From: Prolixibacteraceae bacterium
GTDB lineage: Bacteria > Bacteroidota > Bacteroidia > Bacteroidales > Prolixibacteraceae
NCBI GenBank assembly: GCA_016930735.1
Contig: JAFGGF010000010.1
Location: 1-12,189 of the forward strand
Direction: 5' to 3'
DNA: 12,189 bases
Below the pieces are notes generated by a model. That model searched no databases and was not told the origin of the DNA. It saw nothing but the letters and a program-made list of their open reading frames with translations. Position numbers and translations under genes: made by a program. How positions within the stretch are numbered: the first letter of the stretch is position 1; each line of letters begins with the position of its first letter. This document shows positions 5,897-12,189 of this stretch, in pieces.

Positions 5897-6880
5897 ATGA
5901 GTAAAATATTAACCGTTTCGCCATCACCTCATGTACATTCCGATGAATCGGTGAATAAAATAATGTACCGGGTTGTTTTGGCGATGATGCCTGCCCTTGC
6001 CTGGTCGGTATTTGTTTTTGGATTTGATGCACTTCGGGTAACGCTGACAGCTGTTGCAGCCTGTATCGTTTTCGAATACCTGATCCAGAAATTCCTGATG
6101 AAAGTTACTCCGAGTGTCACCGATGGTTCAGCAATTATCACAGGAATCCTGCTGGCGTTTAACGTTCCTGCAAACATTCCATGGTGGATTATAATTATTG
6201 GGGCCCTGGTGTCAATTGGAATTGCAAAACTTTCGTTTGGAGGTTTGGGAAATAACATTTTTAACCCGGCACTGGTTGGCAGGGTGTTTCTTTTGATATC
6301 TTTCCCTGTCCACATGACTTCCTGGCCGGTAAATATACAAAGCGGAGTTGACGCAGTTACATCAGCAACACCTCTCGGATTGATCAAGGAAAGTATTAAA
6401 AACGGTCAGGTTTTAAGCGATGTTTTGGGAGATGTTCCGGGAACTATGGATATGCTTCTTGGTAATATCGGCGGTTCACTTGGTGAAGTATCGGCTCTTC
6501 TTTTAATAGTTGGTGGTATTTATATGTTATTCAGGAAAGTGATTACCTGGCATATCCCGGTTGCTGTTCTGGGGTCTATGGCAATCTTTTCAGGAATCCT
6601 TTGGCTGGTAAATCCTGAGATATTCATGAACCCGGTTTTTCATTTATTAACCGGTGGTGCCATGCTCGGAGCAATTTTTATGGCAACCGATATGGTTACC
6701 TCACCAATGACCCCAAAAGGACAGATTATTTATGGTGTGGGAATCGGAATTATAACAATTTCGATAAGGACCTGGGGTGCTTACCCCGAAGGTATTTCAT
6801 TTGCAATCCTGCTGATGAATGCCGTAACACCACTTATTAATACTTATATAAAACCTAAACGATTTGGAGGGACTAAATAA
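5897..6880 (+). CDS. rnfD: Rnf electron transport complex subunit D
   Basis: A 327-residue polytopic inner-membrane subunit, homologous to NqrB, with about eight to ten hydrophobic helices. The N-terminus MSKILTVSPSPHVHSDESV is the typical RnfD opening and fixes the start. The conserved membrane motif GGLGNNIFNPALVGRVFLL lies near residues 114-132. DAVTSATPLG (about 152-161) holds the site where FMN is joined to threonine through a phosphoester bond in this family, here T158. The later MATDMVTSPMTPKG segment is also characteristic. RnfD belongs to the membrane core that couples electron flow to Na+ or H+ movement; which ion cannot be read from this sequence. The start has no good Shine-Dalgarno, unlike rnfC, rnfG and rnfE, probably because the inserted four-helix-bundle unit replaced the original upstream sequence. 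Its stop overlaps the rnfG start by one base (TAATG). Confidence 0.96.
   Translation: MSKILTVSPSPHVHSDESVNKIMYRVVLAMMPALAWSVFVFGFDALRVTLTAVAACIVFEYLIQKFLMKVTPSVTDGSAIITGILLAFNVPANIPWWIIIIGALVSIGIAKLSFGGLGNNIFNPALVGRVFLLISFPVHMTSWPVNIQSGVDAVTSATPLGLIKESIKNGQVLSDVLGDVPGTMDMLLGNIGGSLGEVSALLLIVGGIYMLFRKVITWHIPVAVLGSMAIFSGILWLVNPEIFMNPVFHLLTGGAMLGAIFMATDMVTSPMTPKGQIIYGVGIGIITISIRTWGAYPEGISFAILLMNAVTPLINTYIKPKRFGGTK
6866..6871 (+). promoter_or_regulatory. Shine-Dalgarno of rnfG inside the end of rnfD
   Basis: GGAGGG lies within the last codons of rnfD, 8-9 bases before the ATG at 6880. With the one-base overlap of stop and start it points to coupled translation of rnfD and rnfG. Confidence 0.7.
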
Positions 6881-7488
6881 TGGCAAAACTCGAATCGACA
6901 TTCAAAAATATGGTTGTAGTGTTATTTCTGGTAACACTCATAGCAGGCGGATCGTTGGGATATGTAAATGACCTGACCAAAGATGCCATTGAAGCTGCCA
7001 AACTGGAAGCGAAAATGAAAGCAATTAAAAAGGTTTTACCGGAATATGATGAAATCAAGGGTGAATTTAAAGTTGCTACTACTCCAGGAGACGACAGCCT
7101 TGAATTTTATCCGGCTTACAAAAACGGTAACCTGGTGGGAATGGCAATCAAAACCTACACAAAAAAGGGATTCAGCGGTTATATTTCAGTAATGGCTGGG
7201 ATTGACGCCGAAGGGAATTTTTCAGGATATGAAGTGCTGGAACATGCTGAAACACCCGGGCTTGGATCAAAAATGGGAATCTGGTTTAATAATCAGGAAA
7301 AACCCAAACAGTGTGTGATCGGAAAAAATCCTGGCAATACAAAATTCCAGGTTTCAAAAGACGGAGGAGAAATTGACGCGATTACTGCTTCAACAATTTC
7401 TTCAAGGGCTTTCCTTGATGCAATGGTAAGGGCTTATGAAGGGTATAAAGAAAATAAAATTGAACCGGCAACTGCTCAGGTAAATTAA
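6880..7488 (+). CDS. rnfG: Rnf electron transport complex subunit G (FMN-binding)
   Basis: A 202-residue subunit with one N-terminal membrane helix (residues about 10-28) and a large domain expected on the periplasmic side, homologous to NqrC. The FMN-binding domain is recognised by GFSGYISVMAGID (about 95-107), YEVLEHAETPGLGSKM (about 113-128) and the flavinylation motif DAITASTISS (166-175), in which T172 is the expected phosphoester-linked FMN threonine. This attachment normally needs the flavin transferase ApbE, which is not encoded in this window. In the complex RnfG passes electrons between the membrane clusters and RnfD. The ATG overlaps the rnfD stop by one base and has a GGAGGG Shine-Dalgarno. 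Length and motifs are normal for the family. The C-terminal tail after about residue 185 is charged and poorly conserved. Confidence 0.95.
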   Translation: MAKLESTFKNMVVVLFLVTLIAGGSLGYVNDLTKDAIEAAKLEAKMKAIKKVLPEYDEIKGEFKVATTPGDDSLEFYPAYKNGNLVGMAIKTYTKKGFSGYISVMAGIDAEGNFSGYEVLEHAETPGLGSKMGIWFNNQEKPKQCVIGKNPGNTKFQVSKDGGEIDAITASTISSRAFLDAMVRAYEGYKENKIEPATAQVN

Positions 7489-7493
7489 AATAA

Positions 7494-7500
7494 AGGAGGA
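7494..7500 (+). promoter_or_regulatory. Shine-Dalgarno of rnfE
   Basis: AGGAGGA in the 19-bp gap between rnfG and rnfE, with the GGAGG core ending 8 bases before the ATG at 7508. It confirms the chosen start and is a third strong ribosome binding site within this operon. Confidence 0.75.
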
Positions 7501-7507
7501 ATAAAAA

Positions 7508-8092
7508 ATGAATAATTTGAAAAATTTCACCAAAGGTTTTATAAAGGAAAATCCTGTTTTTATCCTTCTTTTAGGAATGTGCCCAACACTTGGTGTAACC
7601 TCATCGGCAATTAACGGACTGGGAATGGGGCTGGCAACAACCTTTGTTTTAACCATGTCGAACCTGGTGGTTTCACTCGTGAAAAGTAAAATTCCTGACA
7701 AAGTCAGAATCCCTGCTTTTATTGTAATTATCGCAACTTTTGTAACTATCGTTCAGTTGGTTATGCAGGCTTATGTTCCGGCTCTCTATAAAAGCCTGGG
7801 ATTATTTATTCCTTTAATTGTGGTTAACTGTATAGTGCTTGGACGTGCCGAAGCTTTTGCATCAAAAAACACCGTTTTCTCCTCCATGATCGACGGATTG
7901 GGAATGGGGCTGGGTTTTAGTTTTGCACTGACTTTACTTGGCAGCATCAGGGAAATTCTGGGCAGCGGAAAAATCTTTGATATACCTATATATTCAGAAG
8001 ACTATGTTACCCTGCTGTTTGTGTTGCCTCCGGGAGCTTTTATCGTATTGGGCTATCTGATTTCGGTAATTAAAAAAATTAACAAAGCTTAA
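7508..8092 (+). CDS. rnfE: Rnf electron transport complex subunit E
   Basis: A 194-residue membrane subunit with about six helices, homologous to NqrD and to E. coli RsxE. Clear family motifs are [25 protein letters not shown] near the N-terminus (read from about residue 20), the [20 protein letters not shown] stretch (about 101-120) and [12 protein letters not shown]25 and C108 are the two conserved cysteines that, with the matching pair in RnfA, hold a [2Fe-2S] cluster within the membrane in Rnf/Nqr structures. RnfE and RnfA are homologous, inverted-topology partners forming the centre of the ion-translocating core. The [14 protein letters not shown] end is typical of RnfE and separates it from RnfA. 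It is preceded by a strong Shine-Dalgarno and lies 11 bp before rnfA. Confidence 0.95.
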   Translation: MNNLKNFTKGFIKENPVFILLLGMCPTLGVTSSAINGLGMGLATTFVLTMSNLVVSLVKSKIPDKVRIPAFIVIIATFVTIVQLVMQAYVPALYKSLGLFIPLIVVNCIVLGRAEAFASKNTVFSSMIDGLGMGLGFSFALTLLGSIREILGSGKIFDIPIYSEDYVTLLFVLPPGAFIVLGYLISVIKKINKA

Positions 8093-8103
8093 GAAGATCA
8101 ATC

Positions 8104-8676
8104 ATGAATTACTTTATTATAATATTATCAGCCATCCTTGTAAACAACATTGTGTTGATGCAGTTCCTTGGAATTTGCCCTTTCCTGGGGGTTTCCAAAA
8201 AAATATCGACCGCAGCCGGGATGGCAGGGGCTGTTGCATTTGTAATGACACTGGCAACCATTGTTACCTACCTGATTCAGGAATTTATCCTGAATCCGCT
8301 TAACCTGGCTTATCTGCAAACCATTACTTTTATCCTGATTATTGCAGCACTGGTTCAGCTTGTCGAAATAATCCTGAAAAAAGTCAGCCCGGCATTGTAT
8401 CAGGCTTTGGGTATTTTCCTTCCGCTTATTACTACCAACTGTGCCATTCTCGGGGTTGCCCTGTTAACAATTCAAAAGGAATTTAATTTAATGGAAGGCG
8501 TGGTTTTCGCTATTTCAAATGCAATTGGATTTGGGTTGGCTTTGGTCCTATTTGCAGGGATACGTGAACAACTTGATCTCATGGATGTTCCCAAAGGACT
8601 AAAAGGGACGCCTATTGCACTGATTACTGCCGGAATCCTCGCCATGGCATTTATGGGATTTTCAGGATTGGTTTAA
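8104..8676 (+). CDS. rnfA: Rnf electron transport complex subunit A
   Basis: A 190-residue membrane subunit with about six helices, homologous to NqrE and RsxA; length is normal. Motifs are [20 protein letters not shown] (residues about 14-33) and [15 protein letters not shown] (about 107-121). C25 and C113 supply the second half of the intramembrane [2Fe-2S] site shared with Rnf[29 protein letters not shown] near the C-terminus is the typical RnfA end. It is the last gene of the operon: a strong terminator begins 35 bp after the stop. The Shine-Dalgarno is weak (AAGAAG, about 5 bases or more upstream), in contrast with rnfC, rnfG and rnfE. Confidence 0.95.
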   Translation: MNYFIIILSAILVNNIVLMQFLGICPFLGVSKKISTAAGMAGAVAFVMTLATIVTYLIQEFILNPLNLAYLQTITFILIIAALVQLVEIILKKVSPALYQALGIFLPLITTNCAILGVALLTIQKEFNLMEGVVFAISNAIGFGLALVLFAGIREQLDLMDVPKGLKGTPIALITAGILAMAFMGFSGLV

Positions 8677-8711
8677 ACAGATATTGGATTTTTAGATTAA
8701 AGATATTAGAC
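8677..8711 (+). repeat. Degenerate short-period AT-rich repeat after rnfA
   Basis: Between the rnfA stop and the terminator, 7-8-base units of the AGATATT / GGATTTT / TAGATTA type follow each other, with AGATATT occurring exactly twice (8680-8686 and 8701-8707, given the A/G phase of the run). The tract is low in complexity and carries no reading frame. It is similar in style, though not in sequence, to the GAATTC-type tract beside the four-helix-bundle gene. Confidence 0.3.
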
Positions 8712-8757
8712 AAGGATTCCATCTTTTGAAAGAGATGGAATCCTTTTTCCTTTTTAA
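8712..8757 (+). terminator. Rho-independent terminator of the rnf operon
   Basis: A perfect 13-bp stem, AAGGATTCCATCT (8712-8724) with AGATGGAATCCTT (8733-8745), encloses an 8-base loop and is followed by a T-rich run TTTTTCCTTTTT. It lies 35 bp after rnfA and cleanly ends the operon before the transporter gene. The stem begins with AAGG and ends in CCTT, so it may also act weakly in the other direction. Confidence 0.92.
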
Positions 8758-8789
8758 CTAATCATTTCTCAGCACTTTTTAGTATTTTA

Positions 8790-8826
8790 GGCATGCCCGA
8801 AGCTCGTTGCTAATGGCGCAAAGCTT
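8790..8826 (+). promoter_or_regulatory. Possible leader hairpin before the DASS transporter gene
   Basis: Just upstream of the ATG at 8833, AAGCT (8800-8804) pairs with AGCTT (8822-8826) and TTGC (8807-8810) with GCAA (8818-8821), leaving a 2-base bulge and a 7-base loop. The self-complementary GGCATGCC (8790-8797) precedes it. The block is richer in G+C than its surroundings. A hairpin ending 6 bases before the start would overlap the ribosome landing area and could lower or regulate translation. No Shine-Dalgarno and no clear TAnnTTTG promoter is seen in 8758-8832, so the true promoter remains unplaced. Confidence 0.35.
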
Positions 8827-8832
8827 TACAAA

Positions 8833-10356
8833 ATGCCAAAAACCAATCAAAAAGCATCACCAGCAAAAACCATTGCACTTATAGTTGCCCCGTTAATCAG
8901 TTTAATTATTATCCTCTTTTTCGACCTCGATCCAACAAATAAAAATGTTACCTACACTTTTGCCATAGCTTTGCTGATGGCCATTTGGTGGGTAACCGAA
9001 GCAATTCCGCTTGCAGCAACTGCCTTGTTGCCGGTTGCCTTATTCCCATTATTAGGTGTAGTTGATGGAAAAACCATTTCTGCCATGTATTTTAACCACC
9101 TGATCTTTTTATTTATAGGTGGATTTCTGATGGCACTGACCATGGAACGGTGGAACTTACATCGCAGGATTGCCTTAAAAATACTGATTTTATTTGGCGT
9201 TAGCCCCGGTAGGATTTTAATGAATTTTATGCTGGCAACTTCAGTTTTATCCATGTGGATGTCAAACACAGCAACTGCCATGATGATGATTCCTATAGCC
9301 ATGTCAATTATTCTGAAACTGGAAGAAAACCTTGGAAAACCTAAAATGGGAAAATATTCCATTGGATTGTTGCTTGGAATTGCCTATTCAGCTTCTATCG
9401 GAGGGATTGCTACTTTAGTTGGGACACCACCAAACCTATCGTTTGCCCGGATTATCAGCATAGTTTTCCCTAATGTTCCTGAAATAACTTTTGCCGACTG
9501 GATATTATTTGCATTGCCTGTTTCTGCACTAATGTTTGCAGGTGCCTGGTTATTGCTGTTTTTTATGTACAAACCGAAGAAAAAATGGAAAAAACTTAGC
9601 AGGGAAGATTTCAGGGAAGAATATCAAAACCTGGGAAAAGCCAAACCTGAAGAAAAAACTGTTTTTACGCTTTTTATAACTCTTGCTTTACTCTGGATTT
9701 TCAGGTCGGGGTTTGATCTGCAGTTTGTTAAAATCCCGGGATGGTCGGAATTATTTAAAAATCCGGAATTTATTAATGATGGGACAGTTGCAATTTTTAT
9801 AGCTGTAATCCTTTTCCTGATCCCGTCGAAAACTGAAAAAGGTGAACGGTTGCTCGACTGGAAAACAGCACGGAAAATGCCCTGGCGGATCGTTTTGTTA
9901 TTCGGTGGTGGTTTTGCCCTGGCAAAAGGTTTTGTCGATTCAGGATTATCGCAATGGTTTGGTGATTCAATGGCAGGACTGGCTTCTGTTCCTCCAATCA
10001 TACTTACTTTAATAATTGTCGGCATGATGTCGTTCCTTACCGAACTTACATCAAATACCGCCACAACAGAAATGATCCTTCCGATTTTGGCTGGATTAGC
10101 AATAAGTATTCATGTAAATCCTTTGTTGCTTATGGTACCGGCAACATTAGCAGGTTCACTGGCATTTATGCTCCCTGTTGCAACACCTCCAAATGCCATC
10201 GTTTTCGGGACAGGCCACCTTCAGGTAAAGGACATGGTAAAAACAGGTTTTCTACTGAATATGATTGGTATCATCATAGCTACGCTGCTGATGTATTTCT
10301 GGGGAACAGTTGTTTTTGGAATTGATGTAAATGTTTTCCCTGACTGGGCAATTTAA
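8833..10356 (+). CDS. SLC13/DASS-family anion symporter (probably Na+/dicarboxylate)
   Basis: A 507-residue inner-membrane transporter of the divalent anion:Na+ symporter family. It carries the two family SNT motifs that form the Na+ and substrate sites: SNTATAMMM (S144-N145-T146) and TSNTATTEM (S407-N408-T409). It also shows the family signature SLAFMLPVATPPNAIVFG (about 450-467), which fits the Na:sulfate symporter pattern, and GTPPNLSFARI near residue 197. About eleven to twelve hydrophobic segments are present. A basic hydrophilic loop (about 244-275, with KPKKKWKKLSREDF) makes the protein somewhat longer than the bacterial VcINDY type. Substrates in the family include succinate, fumarate, malate, citrate and sulfate; dicarboxylate is the likeliest, but the sequence does not settle it. 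It forms its own transcription unit after the rnf terminator. The only usable start is this ATG, since a stop lies in frame at 8788-8790. It overlaps the next, convergent gene by 4 bp. Confidence 0.9.
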   Translation: MPKTNQKASPAKTIALIVAPLISLIIILFFDLDPTNKNVTYTFAIALLMAIWWVTEAIPLAATALLPVALFPLLGVVDGKTISAMYFNHLIFLFIGGFLMALTMERWNLHRRIALKILILFGVSPGRILMNFMLATSVLSMWMSNTATAMMMIPIAMSIILKLEENLGKPKMGKYSIGLLLGIAYSASIGGIATLVGTPPNLSFARIISIVFPNVPEITFADWILFALPVSALMFAGAWLLLFFMYKPKKKWKKLSREDFREEYQNLGKAKPEEKTVFTLFITLALLWIFRSGFDLQFVKIPGWSELFKNPEFINDGTVAIFIAVILFLIPSKTEKGERLLDWKTARKMPWRIVLLFGGGFALAKGFVDSGLSQWFGDSMAGLASVPPIILTLIIVGMMSFLTELTSNTATTEMILPILAGLAISIHVNPLLLMVPATLAGSLAFMLPVATPPNAIVFGTGHLQVKDMVKTGFLLNMIGIIIATLLMYFWGTVVFGIDVNVFPDWAI

Positions 10357-12038
10357 TTTATTCCTGCCATCTCGATATCAAGGTTTGCATTTTTGTTCAG
10401 GCCCATTTTTTTTCGAAGCCGGTAACGTGCCATAATGATACTTTGAGGGCTCTTTTTGGTGATATTGGCAATATCCTTGGTTGACATGTTTAACTTTATA
10501 AATGCACAAATCTTTCTTTCATTGGCAGTAAGACCAGGGTATTTGTTATTCAGATTTTTATAAAAATCAGGATGGACTTTTGTAAAATGTATTTCAAATT
10601 CGTCCCAATAGTTATAATAATCTTTCAAACCAAGATCGTAGACTATTTTCTGGATCCCACTATTTGAATCTTTGTTTTCCTCAATTTCATTTTTTAATTT
10701 ATCTGAAACACTTTTTAGTAAATTCTCTTTTTGTGAAATCATCATGGCTTTGGTTGCCAGATCCCTGTTTTTCAGGTTTAATTCTTCCTCTAATAAACGA
10801 GTTTCATTTTCTTTTTTAAGATTTTTCGCTTCAAGAATTGAATTATTTAGCTTTGTTTTTATAATGTCCATCCGATCGTTGTAATGCATAAAATTTACTG
10901 CAACTGTGAAAAATATCAATTCAATAAAAAAACCTGCCTGATAATAACTCATGTGGGCTACAGAAATATCAATCAGATTTGAAATAACAGTACCTGCGCC
11001 ACCAATGACTACAAACAACGAACCTGTAAGAAGTATTTTTATTGTTGCCGGTACTTTTTTAAAAAGCATAACAAAAAACACAACTACAAAAACAGAATTC
11101 ACCATCGAATAATAACTGTTCAGTTTTATTGCTACCTTAAAATTGAAAACAGAAATTGAAAATATGATTATACATGCCAATATTAAAAAAACACCGTATC
11201 TGCGAATTAATAAACGCTGTTTTTCTACGCCAATATCTTTTAATAAAAAAAACAAAAACCAAAAATAAATAGCCTGATTAATGATGGTAGCATAAATGAA
11301 GTAATTAAAAAGAAGTGGATGGCGGGATAAAAAACCGGCCTCAATTATCTGGTAGTAAGTTGCAAAATAAAGAGCTGCAAACCCGACATAAAAAAAATAG
11401 TAGATATAAATTTTTTCGTGTGTAAAAAGATAAAGAATAAAATTAAACAGACACAAAACAGCAATTATTCCGAGAAAGAAAAATTGTAATTCATTGTTTC
11501 TGTTATACCATTTTTCAAATTTACCGACCGCAACTACGGTAAATTCCGAAAATTTTGGCGGATATTCCCACTTGTCAAATATTCTTAAATAAAAAACAGT
11601 TTGATCCTGATCAGAAATATAAAATGAAAGTTTGTCTTTTATAAAACCTTTATGTGCCCTGTCAATTTCAGGAACCAGAACACCTGCCGTTTCTTCTCTC
11701 CATGAATCCCGACTGTAGGACTGATATAGTTGAATATTTCCGATGGTAGTATTAAAGTGGAGCATGTATTTTGTATCGGTAGCAAGGTGGTTGTTTATGG
11801 TTATTTTAAACCAGTACACTTTATTATTTAAAAATTCCTGTCCTTCATATTTGGCAAATTTATTCTGCGGCAAATTCAATATATCTTCAAACTCCTTATT
11901 TTCGGTATCAACATAATATCCGATATCATTTATTATATTGGGTAGATTAATTTTCTGATTATTAGTTGCATGTAAGTCGGAATGGAAGAAAATAAAGGAT
12001 AAAACGGAATAAAAAGTTAATCTGTATGCTATTCTCAT
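10353..12038 (-). CDS. 7TM-DISM membrane receptor with C-terminal LuxR-like HTH domain
   Basis: A 561-residue predicted sensory regulator. Residues 1-24 are a signal peptide (ending near LHA). About 28-175 form an extracytoplasmic 7TMR-DISMED2-like beta domain, with WFKITINNH and YMLHFNTTIGNIQLYQ typical of such modules. Seven hydrophobic helices of the 7TM-DISM type follow (about 183-385), then a coiled coil rich in K/E/N (about 388-455). The C-terminus has the Bacteroidota-type motif WDEFEIHFTKVHPDFYKNL (478-496) leading into a LuxR/GerE-like helix-turn-helix: LTANERKICAFIKLNMSTKD, then ITKKSPQSI and YRLRKKMGL (503-547). No kinase, GGDEF or phosphatase domain is present. It should sense a ligand outside the membrane and act on DNA or a partner inside; both ligand and targets are unknown. 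DISMED2 domains are often thought to bind carbohydrates. The gene is visibly more AT-rich than rnf and is transcribed towards the transporter. Confidence 0.85.
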   Translation of the reverse strand: MRIAYRLTFYSVLSFIFFHSDLHATNNQKINLPNIINDIGYYVDTENKEFEDILNLPQNKFAKYEGQEFLNNKVYWFKITINNHLATDTKYMLHFNTTIGNIQLYQSYSRDSWREETAGVLVPEIDRAHKGFIKDKLSFYISDQDQTVFYLRIFDKWEYPPKFSEFTVVAVGKFEKWYNRNNELQFFFLGIIAVLCLFNFILYLFTHEKIYIYYFFYVGFAALYFATYYQIIEAGFLSRHPLLFNYFIYATIINQAIYFWFLFFLLKDIGVEKQRLLIRRYGVFLILACIIIFSISVFNFKVAIKLNSYYSMVNSVFVVVFFVMLFKKVPATIKILLTGSLFVVIGGAGTVISNLIDISVAHMSYYQAGFFIELIFFTVAVNFMHYNDRMDIIKTKLNNSILEAKNLKKENETRLLEEELNLKNRDLATKAMMISQKENLLKSVSDKLKNEIEENKDSNSGIQKIVYDLGLKDYYNYWDEFEIHFTKVHPDFYKNLNNKYPGLTANERKICAFIKLNMSTKDIANITKKSPQSIIMARYRLRKKMGLNKNANLDIEMAGIN

Positions 12039-12147
12039 TAAACCAGCCCAATGATTTTTTAAAAGGCTGAATTTAACAAAAAGAATTTAGTTTAATATAT
12101 AATTGCATATCCGATTACGTACCACTAAAATATAAAAACACTATCTT
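12039..12147. other. Divergent intergenic region between the 7TM-DISM gene and a possible next gene
   Basis: This 109-bp AT-rich gap should hold the promoter of the minus-strand receptor gene and perhaps that of a plus-strand gene starting at 12148. Only near-matches to TAnnTTTG are visible: TATAATTG at 12098-12105 on the plus strand and, on the minus strand, TATTTTAG across 12125-12132. Neither has a good -33 partner. No hairpin or repeat stands out. Confidence 0.35.
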
Positions 12148-12189
12148 ATGGGAAACAGAAATGATATGAATATTATCAAATTTATCGAG
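12148..12189 (+). CDS. Possible start of a gene cut by the window end
   Basis: An ATG at 12148 opens a frame that runs 14 codons (MGNRNDMNIIKFIE) without a stop to the last base of the window. It lies divergently from the receptor gene with a suitable intergenic spacing. No Shine-Dalgarno is seen, which is normal for this phylum. Fourteen residues are too few to recognise a family, and a chance open frame in AT-rich DNA of this length is quite possible. Confidence 0.3.
   Translation, partial: MGNRNDMNIIKFIE

Noticed and set aside
5929..6387. A 152-codon open frame on the minus strand inside rnfD.
   Set aside because: It is the antisense shadow of a highly conserved membrane gene and reads as no known protein.
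9624..10064. A 146-codon open frame on the minus strand inside the DASS gene.
   Set aside because: It is antisense to conserved transporter sequence including the second SNT motif; its length follows from the codon bias of the real gene.
1..12189. CRISPR arrays, tRNA or rRNA genes, and insertion sequences with transposases.
   Set aside because: No regularly spaced repeats, no tRNA cloverleaf or rRNA-like stretch, and no transposase or integrase reading frame was seen on either strand.

Overview
The window looks like a chromosomal segment of a moderately AT-rich member of the Bacteroidota, most likely an anaerobic or facultative lineage of the Bacteroidales/Marinilabiliales type. The signs are a membrane 7TM-DISM protein ending in the helix-turn-helix typical of this phylum, a stand-alone four-helix-bundle (S23/Avd-like) gene, a TAnnTTTG-type promoter candidate, starts without a Shine-Dalgarno, and the gene order rseC-rnfB-rnfC-rnfD-rnfG-rnfE-rnfA. 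The assignment rests on recognised protein style, not on a database search.

Layout. Bases 1-202 hold no gene I can assign. Bases 203-2718 are a tight two-gene unit: a KefF-like flavodoxin-fold quinone reductase and a KefB/KefC-type K+/H+ antiporter with a C-terminal RCK (TrkA-N) domain. Bases 2828-8676 are the Rnf operon (ferredoxin:NAD+ oxidoreductase, an ion-pumping membrane complex), led by an RseC-family gene and closed by a textbook rho-independent terminator at 8712-8757. Between rnfC and rnfD sits a foreign-looking small gene for a four-helix-bundle protein, bounded by AT-rich repeats in inverted orientation. Bases 8833-10356 encode an SLC13/DASS carboxylate transporter, probably Na+-coupled. 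It converges on, and overlaps by 4 bp, a minus-strand gene (10353-12038) for a 7TM-DISM receptor with a cytoplasmic LuxR-like DNA-binding domain. A further plus-strand reading frame may begin at 12148 and run off the window.

How the parts work together. Rnf couples electron transfer between reduced ferredoxin and NAD+ to ion movement across the inner membrane. RnfB takes the electrons, RnfC holds the nucleotide/FMN and [4Fe-4S] centres, RnfD and RnfG carry threonine-linked FMN, and RnfA/RnfE share a membrane cluster through four conserved cysteines, all of which are visible here. The DASS carrier could spend the resulting Na+ gradient on dicarboxylate movement, and the Kef pair would handle K+/H+ under electrophile stress. 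That functional link is inference from adjacency.

No previously undescribed system is evident. The points most worth a second look are the four-helix-bundle insertion splitting the rnf operon, the apparent loss in the Kef channel of residues known to contact glutathione, and the membrane-tethered regulator.
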